DNA of 64,000 nt, taken from contig DASPNH010000006.1 of NCBI GenBank assembly GCA_035626675.1, forward strand, positions 19,038 to 83,037, given 5' to 3'. A program made the position numbers and the translations under genes. This document shows positions 26,791 to 35,511 of this stretch, in pieces; the first letter of the stretch is position 1, and every line of letters starts with the position of its first letter. Origin of the DNA: DASPNH01 sp035626675 (lineage in GTDB: Bacteria; Desulfobacterota; Binatia; UBA1149; CAITLU01). Under the pieces are notes generated by a model. It was given only the letters and a program-made list of their open reading frames with translations, was not told the origin of the DNA and did not search any database.

Positions 26791-28283
26791 GCCGCGGCTG
26801 GCGTCGGGCCGGGCTCGGTCGCCTGGCGCTGGCAGTCGCCGGGTTCGCGGCGGTCTTCACGCTGCATTCCCGCTTCGTCCTGACGCACTTCTCACGCGAT
26901 GGCTATCTGCTCGACAGCGGGTGGTTCGCCTGGCTCCTGCAGTCCGGCGATCCATGGCTGCACAACCCGCGCTCGATCAACGAGCTGAGCTACTACGCGC
27001 ACCACCTGTCGCCGTACCTGTTCCTGCTCGGCACGCCGCTGATGCTGCTCGGGCTATCGGGAATCGAGAGCTTCGCGTTCCATCAGGGGCTGACGTTCGG
27101 ACTGTTCTTTCTCGCGGTGGTCGCGCTACTGCCGTCCGCCGCGGCGACTCGCGACCGCATCGTTGCCGGCATCTGCGCGGTTTCGATCGGAGCGCTCGCG
27201 GACGTCCTGCTGCAGGCGGCGGCCTATCCGCATTTCGAGATCGCGCTCATTGCGGCGGCGGCTCTGATGCTTGCCGCAATCGAACGCGGCCGATGGGCGG
27301 CCTCGGTCGCATGCGTCATCGTCCTCGTGCTGATCCGTGAGGACGGTGGTTTGTACGCGGCGGCGATGTCGATCGCGGCGATCTTCCTTGCAGGGATCCG
27401 GCCGCATCAAGACGAGCGCGCTCGATCCGGCGTCGGGCTGCATCCCGCGAAGCGGGCTCGATCCCTGGCCGTCGTCGCTGCCATGTCGATGGCGTTCACC
27501 ATCGTGGCCGTGCTGGCGAAAGCGCTGCTCTTTCCCGGCTACGCGACGTTCGGCAGCAACTTTTCCGGCGACTCCTGGAAACACCTCTCCGGCGATCTGC
27601 TGGTGGAGCGTCTGCAGGCACTCGTTCTGAACCCGAACGTCGCGCCCGCGCTGATCGGCAGCCTTATCCTGGCCGCGTTCGACCTTCGCTACGCCGTAGG
27701 CATCGTCATCTTCTCGCCGCTGTTCGCGCTACACCTGATCGCGGTGCGTGAGGAATTGGGGCTGTTCCGGCTCTACTACGCGCTTCCCTGGTTGCTGGCG
27801 TGTGTCGTCGCGCTGGCCGTCTTCGCGCGCAGGGCTGCAGCGTCGTCCGCGCACGCGGTGGAAGCCGGTATCATGCTCGTGATGTCGGTGGCGTTGACTG
27901 CTCCGATGCTGTCGACGCTGGGACTGCACTCCAGCTGGCGCGTCGCCGAGGCAGCGGCGACGCGGCCGGTGGCCGACCTGCGCGCCATGCAGCGCTTCAT
28001 AGCGGATACGGCCGACGCGGCAGGCGCCGCGTGCGCGTCGACGGGAATTGCAGCGCTTCGGCCGGACGACTTCCTGCCGGCGCAGGTCCTGGCACCGCGA
28101 TCGCCGCTCGAATCGTGCGAGGTCGTGCTGCTGCTGCGAGGAGACATGCACTACCGCCCGCTGCGAACGCGCCTGGAAAGCGACGGCTTCGAAAGAAGAG
28201 GGGCGCGCGGCAATGCAGAAGCGTGGCAGCGCACGGGCGCACCAGAACGCGGCATCCGTTCGTCGCGCGGTATAGGCGCGTGA
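26787..28283 (+). CDS. polytopic membrane protein, DUF2079-like
   Basis: 498-aa protein with about ten hydrophobic helices. The N-terminal part has a short helix then LLDSGWFAWLLQSGDPWLHNP and YYAHHLSPYLFLLGTPLMLLG. This reads like DUF2079 or glycosyltransferase-C-type membrane proteins (aromatic/His loop after TM1). A hydrophilic, Arg-rich insert (about residues 205-225) interrupts the helices. The C-terminal 130 residues look periplasmic. ATG 26787 overlaps the MFS stop by four bases, so it is in one operon with the transporter. A sugar-transferase role is only a guess. Confidence 0.7.
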   Translation: MSRGWRRAGLGRLALAVAGFAAVFTLHSRFVLTHFSRDGYLLDSGWFAWLLQSGDPWLHNPRSINELSYYAHHLSPYLFLLGTPLMLLGLSGIESFAFHQGLTFGLFFLAVVALLPSAAATRDRIVAGICAVSIGALADVLLQAAAYPHFEIALIAAAALMLAAIERGRWAASVACVIVLVLIREDGGLYAAAMSIAAIFLAGIRPHQDERARSGVGLHPAKRARSLAVVAAMSMAFTIVAVLAKALLFPGYATFGSNFSGDSWKHLSGDLLVERLQALVLNPNVAPALIGSLILAAFDLRYAVGIVIFSPLFALHLIAVREELGLFRLYYALPWLLACVVALAVFARRAAASSAHAVEAGIMLVMSVALTAPMLSTLGLHSSWRVAEAAATRPVADLRAMQRFIADTADAAGAACASTGIAALRPDDFLPAQVLAPRSPLESCEVVLLLRGDMHYRPLRTRLESDGFERRGARGNAEAWQRTGAPERGIRSSRGIGA

Positions 28284-28289
28284 TGCTGG

Positions 28290-28388
28290 ACCCAAGGATG
28301 TTGTTGACGAGCAGTCGCGCGGTCCGGGTGCGTGACGTGGCCGGCTTCTATGCACCCGAGGATGTCGTTTGACGAGCGGTCGCCCGGT
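28290..28388 (+). repeat. degenerate direct repeat
   Basis: Two ~34-base units beginning ACCCAAGGATGTTG (28290) and ACCCGAGGATGTCG (28354), each running through TTGACGAGC and TCGC(G/C)CGGT, spaced 64 bases apart. They lie behind the membrane-protein gene. No function is evident; remnant mobile DNA is possible. Confidence 0.5.
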
Positions 28389-28534
28389 GTCGCCGATGAA
28401 TCGTTGGTCGAGTCCATCAACAACCCGCTGCAGTGGAACGCCAGTCCGCGGTCGCGGTCTTCGCGACCAAGACGAAGACGTTACGAATAGGATTCCCGTG
28501 TCATGAAACCCCGAGAAAAATAGCGGCAAACGGC

Positions 28535-28564
28535 TTGCCCTGGGCAGCTGTTTCGTAGTACTTT
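28535..28564 (+). promoter_or_regulatory. promoter of the HNH gene, leaderless layout
   Basis: TTGCCC (28535-28540), 18 bases, TACTTT (28559-28564), six bases, ATG 28571. Confidence 0.45.
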
Positions 28565-28570
28565 CGCTGT

Positions 28571-30706
28571 ATGTCTGACGCGGCTGCGATTGACGACGCA
28601 GACCTTCCGCGGCCTGACCGAATCCCGGTCGCCGGGGCATCCATTCCGTCACAGCGCGGCGGCGCGAGGCCCAATTGTCAGCCTGGCGTGCGGCCGGCAT
28701 ACGACCGCACCGGCCGCACCAGCACGCCCGTAGGTCCGCGCGCCGAGGCAGAGAAGGCTGACGCCCAGGCCTGTGAGATTGCCGCGCTCGAGTCGCACTG
28801 TCGTCTCGTCCAAGCCCAGATCATCGCCGAGCTCGTCAGACGCAACCTGTGGCGACGACTCGGCTTCAGCAGCCTGCATGATTTCGCATTCGAGCGTCTG
28901 GGCCTATCGGCACGGACCTTGAAACAGGATGCGCACATCGCCGCCGCTCTGCCTCAGTTGCCGCTGGTGCAACGGGCGTTCGCCGGCAGGGCGCTTCAGT
29001 GGACGCATCTTCGATTACTCGTCGGCATCGTCACGATGCAGACCGAAGCCGGCTGGCTGCGATTCGCCCTGACCTCGACGACCCGGCAACTGGCCGATGC
29101 GGTGAAAGGCAAGTGCCGCGGCGATCGCGCCCCCGGGGATGAGGAAAGTCCAAATGCGTGCGCCGCATGCGGCGTCGCTTCGAGCCGTCGCACGGACGGC
29201 TGTGAGCCGAGTCCAAATGCGTGCACATCTCGTGGTGCCGCCACCGGTTTGTCAGCGTCAGACGGCACCTCATGTGATCCCGCCACCGGTACCTCATCGT
29301 CAGAGGGCACCTCAGATTCGACCGGCAGCGGAAACTCATCGTCAGACGGCGCCGCAGATTCGACCATCCGCGGAACCGATGCTTCGACCACGCGCGGCGA
29401 TGCCGACACCGACGATCCATCGGTATGCTGGCTCATCACCGTTTCACGCGACGGCCGAAAGCTGTGGCGAATGCTCGGCGACCTCGCCTCGCGCATGTGC
29501 GGCTCCGACATTCCCGCAAGCCGTGTTGCGGAAGCCGTCGCCGCTGAAGCGATGAGCTGGCCGTACTGCGATCCGCCCAGCCCGGCACCTCCGCCGCATC
29601 ACCGGACCGGCAGCCGCGAGCAGGCCTTCCTTCGTTACTTCGAGGCGCGCTTCGGAACCTCCGAGGGTTTCGAAGGCCTTCGCCCTCTGCCTGATGCGCG
29701 CGTGGAAAAGCTCGACCGTCTGGTCGCGGGACTGGCCGACGCCGATGCCTTCGAAATCGACAATCGCCTGCGCACGGTTCGCAAGGCGATGCAGCAGATC
29801 GATGGTCAGCTCAGCCCCGTCCTGCGCACCTTCGCCGACCGCAAGCTCCATCACCTTCTCGGCTTCGCCAACCTGCGTCTCTACGCCGAAGCCCGCCTCG
29901 GCATCTGTGGCAGCAAAGCTCGCGCGCTGGTGCGGCTCGAGCGCGACTGTCAGTACAAGTCCCCACTGTTGCTGGATGCGTATCGCAACGGCCATCTCAC
30001 CTGGCTCGCGGCTACCGCGCTGCTACCCGTGATCAGCCGTCAGCATGAACAGTCCTGGGTAGAGCGCGCACAGCGCGTGACGCTGCGGCGCCTGAACGCC
30101 GACATCAGCTGGGCGCTCGACCGCGCCGATGACAGCCGCGGCGATTTTTTCCAGCCGCCACCGCCCATCGACCTGGACGTTACCGCCGATGCGATGGCTC
30201 GCATCGACGAGGCCGGGGTCCAAATGCGTGCACGGACCCAGACCGATGTCGGCGCTTTCGGCCGCCGCGTCGGCGCGCGAATCAGCATCTTGGTGCCCTC
30301 GAGCGTCGCCTCACTGCTCGAGGAGGCCATCGAAGGCTGTCGCCGCGCCATCGAGCCGCGCTGGCGGGCTTTCGAACGCATCCTCGCCCACGCCTACCTG
30401 ACCTGGATCGCGCTGCCGGAGCACGAGAATCCGATCTTCGCGCGCGACAGCTACCGCTGTCAGGTGCCCGGCTGTTCGCGGCGCGGCATGCTGCACGCCC
30501 ACCACGTCTGGTACCGCTCCCACGGCGGGCCGGATTTCACCTGGAACCTGGCGGCCGTCTGCAACGAGCATCACCGCGAGTTCATCCACCTCGGCGTCAT
30601 CCGCGTCGAAGGCTGCGCACCCGACGGCCTGGTCTGGGAGCTAGGATGCCGATCAGGTCACGAACCGCTCATGCGGCTGAGGGGCGATGTGTATCTGCGC
30701 AAGTGA
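28571..30706 (+). CDS. HNH endonuclease-domain protein with duplicated helical module
   Basis: 711-aa protein. Two related helical modules are visible, one around HDFAFERLGLSARTLKQDAH (about residues 100-120) and one around LRLYAEARLGICGSKARAL (about 435-455). Between them lies a low-complexity Ser/Thr/Asp/Gly linker (about 195-285) with a 14-residue tandem repeat. The C-terminal HNH motif is RDSYRCQVPGCSRRGMLHAHHVWYRSHGG...NLAAVCNEHHREF, with the Cys pairs and His residues expected for a zinc-containing HNH nuclease. Such proteins resemble the DUF222/HNH group common in some actinobacterial and deltaproteobacterial genomes. Their role is unknown; none is adjacent to a methylase or intron here. 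Confidence 0.85.
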   Translation: MSDAAAIDDADLPRPDRIPVAGASIPSQRGGARPNCQPGVRPAYDRTGRTSTPVGPRAEAEKADAQACEIAALESHCRLVQAQIIAELVRRNLWRRLGFSSLHDFAFERLGLSARTLKQDAHIAAALPQLPLVQRAFAGRALQWTHLRLLVGIVTMQTEAGWLRFALTSTTRQLADAVKGKCRGDRAPGDEESPNACAACGVASSRRTDGCEPSPNACTSRGAATGLSASDGTSCDPATGTSSSEGTSDSTGSGNSSSDGAADSTIRGTDASTTRGDADTDDPSVCWLITVSRDGRKLWRMLGDLASRMCGSDIPASRVAEAVAAEAMSWPYCDPPSPAPPPHHRTGSREQAFLRYFEARFGTSEGFEGLRPLPDARVEKLDRLVAGLADADAFEIDNRLRTVRKAMQQIDGQLSPVLRTFADRKLHHLLGFANLRLYAEARLGICGSKARALVRLERDCQYKSPLLLDAYRNGHLTWLAATALLPVISRQHEQSWVERAQRVTLRRLNADISWALDRADDSRGDFFQPPPPIDLDVTADAMARIDEAGVQMRARTQTDVGAFGRRVGARISILVPSSVASLLEEAIEGCRRAIEPRWRAFERILAHAYLTWIALPEHENPIFARDSYRCQVPGCSRRGMLHAHHVWYRSHGGPDFTWNLAAVCNEHHREFIHLGVIRVEGCAPDGLVWELGCRSGHEPLMRLRGDVYLRK
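29252..29377 (+). repeat. 42-base in-frame tandem repeat, three units
   Basis: Units 29252-29293, 29294-29335 and 29336-29377, each 14 codons beginning TCA(G/T)CGTCAGA(C/G)GGC and encoding S(A/S)S(D/E)G(T/A). They lie in the linker of the HNH protein. Exact multiples of three keep the frame. Confidence 0.8.
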
Positions 30707-30793
30707 AGCGCGGGCACGCGCCACCGGCGCCGCAAGGTTCACGGCAGCGTCTGCACGCGCCACCGCTGCGAAGACGCCCCCGCTGCCGCGACT

Positions 30794-33700
30794 TCACGGC
30801 AGCGGCTCGCGCGCATACTCCAGATGCGAGTGGGCCGAGCGCATCATCGGCGCCCAGATCTCGGCTGCTGCCACGCCGCCGGTAAGGCCGTTGGTCTTGC
30901 GTGCAGGGTCGTCGTTGCCCGTCCACACCGCCGTCACCAGATGCCGGGTGTAGCCGACGAACCATGCATCGGCATGATCCTGCGTGGTTCCGGTCTTGCC
31001 GGCCGCGTCCTGGCCGTCGATGCGCGCGCCGGCGGCCGTGCCTCCCTCGCCGATCACGCCGCGCAACAGCCGGTTCAATGCGCTGATCGCGGTCGGAGTC
31101 GCGACACGATCGAGCTCGGGCCGGCGTCGCCACTCCAGCGTTGCGCCTTCGGGCGAACGCAGCGTGACGATGCCGTAGGGCGCAAGGCCGTAGCCGCCGT
31201 TGGCAAAAGCCGCGTAGCCGGCGGCCATCTGCAGCGGCGAGGCATCGGTGGTTCCCAGTGCGAACGTCAGGTCGGGTCGCACCTCCAGGTCGGGGACGAT
31301 GCGCGAGGTCAGGGCAGCGACCGGTTTGCGCCCGACCGCCTCCTGCAGCCGCACCGCACAGGTGTTGCACGAGGTTGCCAGGGCGCGCGACAGCGTCATC
31401 GTGCCGTGGAACCTGCCGTCGAAGTTGCGCGGCCGGTAGTCGCCGACCTCGAGCGGTGCGTCCTGGATCGGCGAGTCCTCGCGCCAGCCTTTCTCGAGCG
31501 CCGCCAGCGCGACGAACGGCTTGGCGAGCGAACCGATGGACCGGCGTGCCTGCACGGCGCGGTTGTACTGGCTGAGGCCGTAGTCGCGCCCGCCCACCAT
31601 CGCTCTTACCGCTCCGTCTTCGGGATCGATGGCGACGAGCGCGCCTTCGCTGGCGGCGAAGCCGCGTTTGGTCAGCCGGTCCAGGCCCTGCCACAGCGAG
31701 TTCTCGGCGTAGACCTGCAGCTCCGGGTCCAGCGTGGTGAGCGCCCACAGCGCATCGCCCTCGTCGGGAAGGTGTGGCTCCAGCAGTGGCCGCAGCCAGT
31801 CGAAGAAGTAGCGCGGCTGGATCTCGTGCAGCGTGCGCGTGCCGCGCTCGAAGCTGGTCTTGCGGGTCTTTTGCGCCTCGGCCTCGGTGAGCGAGCCGTT
31901 GGCCACCATGGTCGCGAGCACGACTTCGGCGCGGTTGGGCGAGCGCGCGGGGTTGTAGACCGCCGGCTTGGGAAGGGTGGCGATCAGCGCAGCCGCTTCC
32001 AGCAGCGTCAGCTCGGCCGACGTCTTCTGAAAGTAGATGCGCGAGGCGGTCTCGACGCCGTACGCACCGCGCCCGAAGTAGGCGTTGTTCAGGTACATCT
32101 CCAGGATGCGGTGCTTGCCGTAGCGTCGCTCGAGCTTGACGGCCAGCAGCATCTCCTTGAACTTTCGCAGATAGCTGCGCTCGCGCGACAGGAACAGGCT
32201 GCGCGCGAGCTGCTGGCTGATGGTGCTGGCGCCGCCGACGCCGACCACCGCTCCCACCATGCGCACCGGATCGAAGCCGAAGTGCGAGTGGAAGCGGCGA
32301 TCCTCCTTGGCGATCAGTGCCGTGATCAGGTGCGGCGACATGTGGTCGAGCGGAACGCGAAGGTTGCGCACCGAGTCGATCATCTCCAGACCCGTGGCCT
32401 CGCGCCGCACGAAGATGCGAAACGTGTTGATGACGTCGTCCATGCGCGCCGCCGGCGGCAGCGTGACCCAGGTCCAGACCAGCATCGCAACGCCGGCCAA
32501 CGCCGCGGCGCCGGCCACGCCCCCGGCAACCCCGGGCGCGAAGCGCAACGCCAGTCGCAGCAGCGCGATGGCCACGACGAGCGCGATGCAGCCCAGCGCC
32601 AGCAGGCCAAGGAACGCAAGCAGCGCCAGCGCCTGCCGCATCAGCTCGCGGGCGCGTTCGAGCAGGCGGTTCAGCGACTCGAGCGCGCGTTCGACCGCGC
32701 CGCTCTGGATCTGCTCGGCGGCGCGCATGGCGAAGTCGAGCCACCGCTCCAGGGCACCGTCATCGCGCTGCGGCTTGCCGGTGGCCTCATGGTCGCGAGG
32801 CCCCTCCGGCGGCTGCATCCGAGCATGGGCTGCCAAAGGCTCGGGCGGCGCGGCAAAGGGCGCATGGCGCAGGTCGATGCGCACGCGCTCGCTGCGAAGA
32901 CGGCGCGCGACGCCGCGCTCGGGCGGCGGCCGCGCGACGACGTTCACGACCACGTCGAAGACCGAGGCTCGCTGCCAGGCGACGCTGTCGCGTCGCACGC
33001 GCAGGCTTTCGGACCGGAAACGCGAGACCAGAACCTCGGCAGTGGCGCCGCTGGAAAGATCGACCGCCCACAGCGATTCGTCGTCGCGGTCCGCGTGCAC
33101 CAGCAGCGCGTATCGTTCCTGCCCAGACCACTGCACCCACTGCTGCGGTCCGAAGCGGCCGGTATCGATCCGCGTCAGACGTCGCTGACCGCGATCGAGG
33201 AGATACGGCGCCCGCAGCGAACGGCCGTCGTCCGGGTCGGCGATCAGGATCTGATAGCGGCCCGTGGGTGAGAGGGGCGAGACGCGCACGGCGCTCGCCG
33301 GCAACACCTGCGAAGCGCGCGATGCGGCGCCGTCCGCGAGCCCGCCGTACAGCGGCACATCCAGCGGTTCGCCGTCCAGCGCGGCCTTGCCCGGTGCGGT
33401 CAGGGACAGTCCTGCTGCGCTCATTCCCGGATGTAGCTCCACCCACGGCTCGCCCGGCGGGGTCGCAAGCGGCGGCGGCGCATCCGTCGACCATCGCCGT
33501 ACGCGGTCGGTCGCGATCAGCAGCTGGCCTCGATGCTCGACGACCGAGGGCGCTGCCGAGTCGCCTCGCGGCATCGCCAGCTTTTCCAGGAGCGTTCCGC
33601 TGTTTCCGTCCCAGACCTGGACGTGGCCGCGATGCGAGGTGAGCAGACGTGATCCGGCATCGGCAAACTGCACGGTCTCGAAGTCCGCCTGCTTGCGCTC

Positions 33701-33979
33701 GCTCTGCAGTTCGAGCGCCGCATCGCCCGTCGTGACGTCCCACGCGGTGACGCCGCCGCGCCTGGCCACGGCCACGACCGGGCGCACCGGGTGGAAAGCG
33801 ACCGCACGAACTTCGCGACCGCGATCGAAATGGCGAACCTGTCGCGCTGCGCGCAGGTCCCAGACGCGGGCTCCGTCAGGCGCAGCGCTGGCGAGCATGG
33901 CGCCGCTCGGATCGAAGGCGAGCGCGCGCGGCGGTTCGTCATCCAACAAGCTCGGCCAGGTGCCTGCCGTCGGCCGCAT
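30794..33979 (-). CDS. class A penicillin-binding protein with N-terminal WD40-like region (frame 2 of a split gene)
   Basis: 1061-aa open frame. Residues 13-345 continue a WD40-like propeller (ARVWDLRAAR, GVTAWDVTTG, HVQVWDGNSG). Two membrane helices follow at about 450-479 and 484-507. The glycosyltransferase 51 domain has EDRRFHSHFGFD (559-570) and GASTISQQLAR (583-593). The transpeptidase has SLAK (S817), SCN (870-872) and KTGT (995-998). All catalytic motifs are intact. The natural start is uncertain: ATG 33979 would leave the propeller without export. The upstream frame (33939-34412) supplies a signal peptide and the first blades, and a +1 shift near 33944 would join them into about 1205 residues. 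Cell-wall synthesis is the likely role; the propeller is unusual for this family. Confidence 0.88.
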   Translation of the reverse strand: MRPTAGTWPSLLDDEPPRALAFDPSGAMLASAAPDGARVWDLRAARQVRHFDRGREVRAVAFHPVRPVVAVARRGGVTAWDVTTGDAALELQSERKQADFETVQFADAGSRLLTSHRGHVQVWDGNSGTLLEKLAMPRGDSAAPSVVEHRGQLLIATDRVRRWSTDAPPPLATPPGEPWVELHPGMSAAGLSLTAPGKAALDGEPLDVPLYGGLADGAASRASQVLPASAVRVSPLSPTGRYQILIADPDDGRSLRAPYLLDRGQRRLTRIDTGRFGPQQWVQWSGQERYALLVHADRDDESLWAVDLSSGATAEVLVSRFRSESLRVRRDSVAWQRASVFDVVVNVVARPPPERGVARRLRSERVRIDLRHAPFAAPPEPLAAHARMQPPEGPRDHEATGKPQRDDGALERWLDFAMRAAEQIQSGAVERALESLNRLLERARELMRQALALLAFLGLLALGCIALVVAIALLRLALRFAPGVAGGVAGAAALAGVAMLVWTWVTLPPAARMDDVINTFRIFVRREATGLEMIDSVRNLRVPLDHMSPHLITALIAKEDRRFHSHFGFDPVRMVGAVVGVGGASTISQQLARSLFLSRERSYLRKFKEMLLAVKLERRYGKHRILEMYLNNAYFGRGAYGVETASRIYFQKTSAELTLLEAAALIATLPKPAVYNPARSPNRAEVVLATMVANGSLTEAEAQKTRKTSFERGTRTLHEIQPRYFFDWLRPLLEPHLPDEGDALWALTTLDPELQVYAENSLWQGLDRLTKRGFAASEGALVAIDPEDGAVRAMVGGRDYGLSQYNRAVQARRSIGSLAKPFVALAALEKGWREDSPIQDAPLEVGDYRPRNFDGRFHGTMTLSRALATSCNTCAVRLQEAVGRKPVAALTSRIVPDLEVRPDLTFALGTTDASPLQMAAGYAAFANGGYGLAPYGIVTLRSPEGATLEWRRRPELDRVATPTAISALNRLLRGVIGEGGTAAGARIDGQDAAGKTGTTQDHADAWFVGYTRHLVTAVWTGNDDPARKTNGLTGGVAAAEIWAPMMRSAHSHLEYAREPLP

Positions 33980-34412
33980 CCATGATCACGATGACACCGC
34001 CGCCAGTGGCGGCGGCAAGCACGTGGCGTCCTGGCTGGAATGCCAGGGCGGTGACGCTCGTGCGCAGATCGAAGCCCTGGGACGGTCGTCCCGCGCGAAG
34101 ATCGATCGTCCACACCATTCCCCCGGCGCCGGCAAAGGCAGCGCGTTCGCAGTCGGAGGCGATGGCAACGGCCGAGCTGTCGCCCACCGGCGCATCGAAG
34201 CTGGCGAGCCGGCGGCCGCTGGCGACATCCCAGATCGCAACGCGCGCACCGTGGCGCGCCAGCGCGCGATCGCCGCACGGAGACAGGACCGTCGAGCCGT
34301 GCTCGCCGAAGCCTTCGAACTCTACCTCGTCGATCAGATGCAGGCGCGGCTGGGCCGTTGCCGCGTCTGCGCTTGCCAGGAGAGCTGCGATGAGGAACGC
34401 CAGGGTGCGCAT
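33939..34412 (-). CDS. signal peptide and first WD40 blades of the split PBP gene
   Basis: 157 codons: signal peptide MRTLAFLIAALLASADA, then WD40-like blades (ARVAIWDVASGRRLASF, GMVWTIDLRAGRPSQ, GVIVIMDAADGRHLAELV). The frame ends at TGA right after ELVG. The next blade (DDEPPRALAFDPSGAMLASA) continues in the next frame without loss of a residue, so the two open frames read as one domain broken by one extra G. This could be a recent mutation, an assembly error or programmed frameshifting. Start 34412 fits the signal peptide; in-frame starts at 34433 and 34460 add short tails. If separate, it would be a small secreted propeller fragment. Confidence 0.65.
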   Translation of the reverse strand: MRTLAFLIAALLASADAATAQPRLHLIDEVEFEGFGEHGSTVLSPCGDRALARHGARVAIWDVASGRRLASFDAPVGDSSAVAIASDCERAAFAGAGGMVWTIDLRAGRPSQGFDLRTSVTALAFQPGRHVLAAATGGGVIVIMDAADGRHLAELVG

Positions 34413-34698
34413 GCGCGGTTCTTGGGTCCGCATCGGTGTGCGGATCGAGGAGGCACTCATGCCTTAGCACCGGAGGGCCGCGCTCTGCACGCGCGGCGGC
34501 CCATTCACGACCGTGCACGCGCCAGTGGCGCCCCGGATGCGCCGCACGCCGGAGGAAAAGCGTCCGCGCGCGAAGAAAGACCTCGGCAATCCCCGATACC
34601 GGGGGCCGGCAGTCTTACTAGCTCGTCCCCTCGCGACTAGAAGAAAGGTGGGCATCCCGCTGCCTGCCAAAGGGGCGGCGCTCGACTCGAGAGATCCG

Positions 34699-35427
34699 AT
34701 GGGAAGCACGATGCGAAAAGCCATGATTGCGTCGCTCTTTGCTCCGCTGATGCTGGCCGGCTTCGCCGGCGCCGCCGGAATCTGCGGCGACGTCAACGAC
34801 AGCGGCAACGTCAGCTCCACCGATGCGCTGCTGGTGCTGCGAAAAGGCGTCGGACAGGACGTCGAGCTGCAGTGCGGAGCGGCAGCGCAAGCGCTGACGA
34901 CGGGCCAGACCCAGTCCTTCGGCGCCGGCTCCGACGGCGACCTGGAACAGGGCGTCCCGCGTTCCTTCACGGACAACGGCGACGGCACCGTCACCGACGC
35001 TGCCACCGGCCTGATGTGGGAAAAGAAGGACCAGTCCGGCGGGATTCATGACTGGGGCAACACCTACACGTGGACGGCCGGTACCAACGCGTTCAATGGC
35101 ACCGTCGCCCTGACGTTCCTGGCAACGCTCAACGCCAGTACCTTCGCCGGCTACGACGACTGGCGCCTTCCCAACCTGCGCGAGCTCGCGACGCTGCCCA
35201 ACTACGACGTGCTGGAGCCGGCGGCGTTCGATGCTTTTCACGATGGCTGCGAGCCGGGCTGCAGCGTCCTGACCTGCAGCTGCACCGCTCCTGACGGACA
35301 TTGGACCTCGACCACGTCGCTCGAGGACGATTCGGAGGCGTGGCGGGTGCACTTCTTCGCCGGCGGCGTCGGTGCCGTAGCCAAGAGCACGGCGCTCGCT
35401 GCCCGTGCCGTGCGCGGGCCTTTCTGA
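34699..35427 (+). CDS. secreted DUF1566 (Lcl C-terminal-like) protein with dockerin-like module
   Basis: 242-aa exported protein: signal peptide (ending AGAAG), one dockerin-like unit CGDVNDSGNVSSTDALLVLRKGVGQ, then a DUF1566-type domain with FTDNGDGTVTDAATGLMWEKKD, GYDDWRLPNLREL and WTSTTSLEDDSEAWRVHF. That domain is common in secreted proteins of unknown role. Start ATG 34699 or ATG 34711; the open frame further up is not signal-peptide-like. It is followed by another dockerin-bearing gene 84 bases on. Confidence 0.82.
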   Translation: MGSTMRKAMIASLFAPLMLAGFAGAAGICGDVNDSGNVSSTDALLVLRKGVGQDVELQCGAAAQALTTGQTQSFGAGSDGDLEQGVPRSFTDNGDGTVTDAATGLMWEKKDQSGGIHDWGNTYTWTAGTNAFNGTVALTFLATLNASTFAGYDDWRLPNLRELATLPNYDVLEPAAFDAFHDGCEPGCSVLTCSCTAPDGHWTSTTSLEDDSEAWRVHFFAGGVGAVAKSTALAARAVRGPF

Positions 35428-35511
35428 AATCGCACGGCCGCCTTTGCGTAGTCGCCAATCATGGGGAAGAACCCGCCGCCACGGTCTCGACGACCGTCCC
35501 CGAGGTGACCC

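Noticed and set aside
28571..30706. HNH protein as a homing endonuclease, restriction enzyme or mobile-element gene
   Set aside because: No intron, intein, methylase, transposase or terminal repeats surround it; only the HNH domain is certain.
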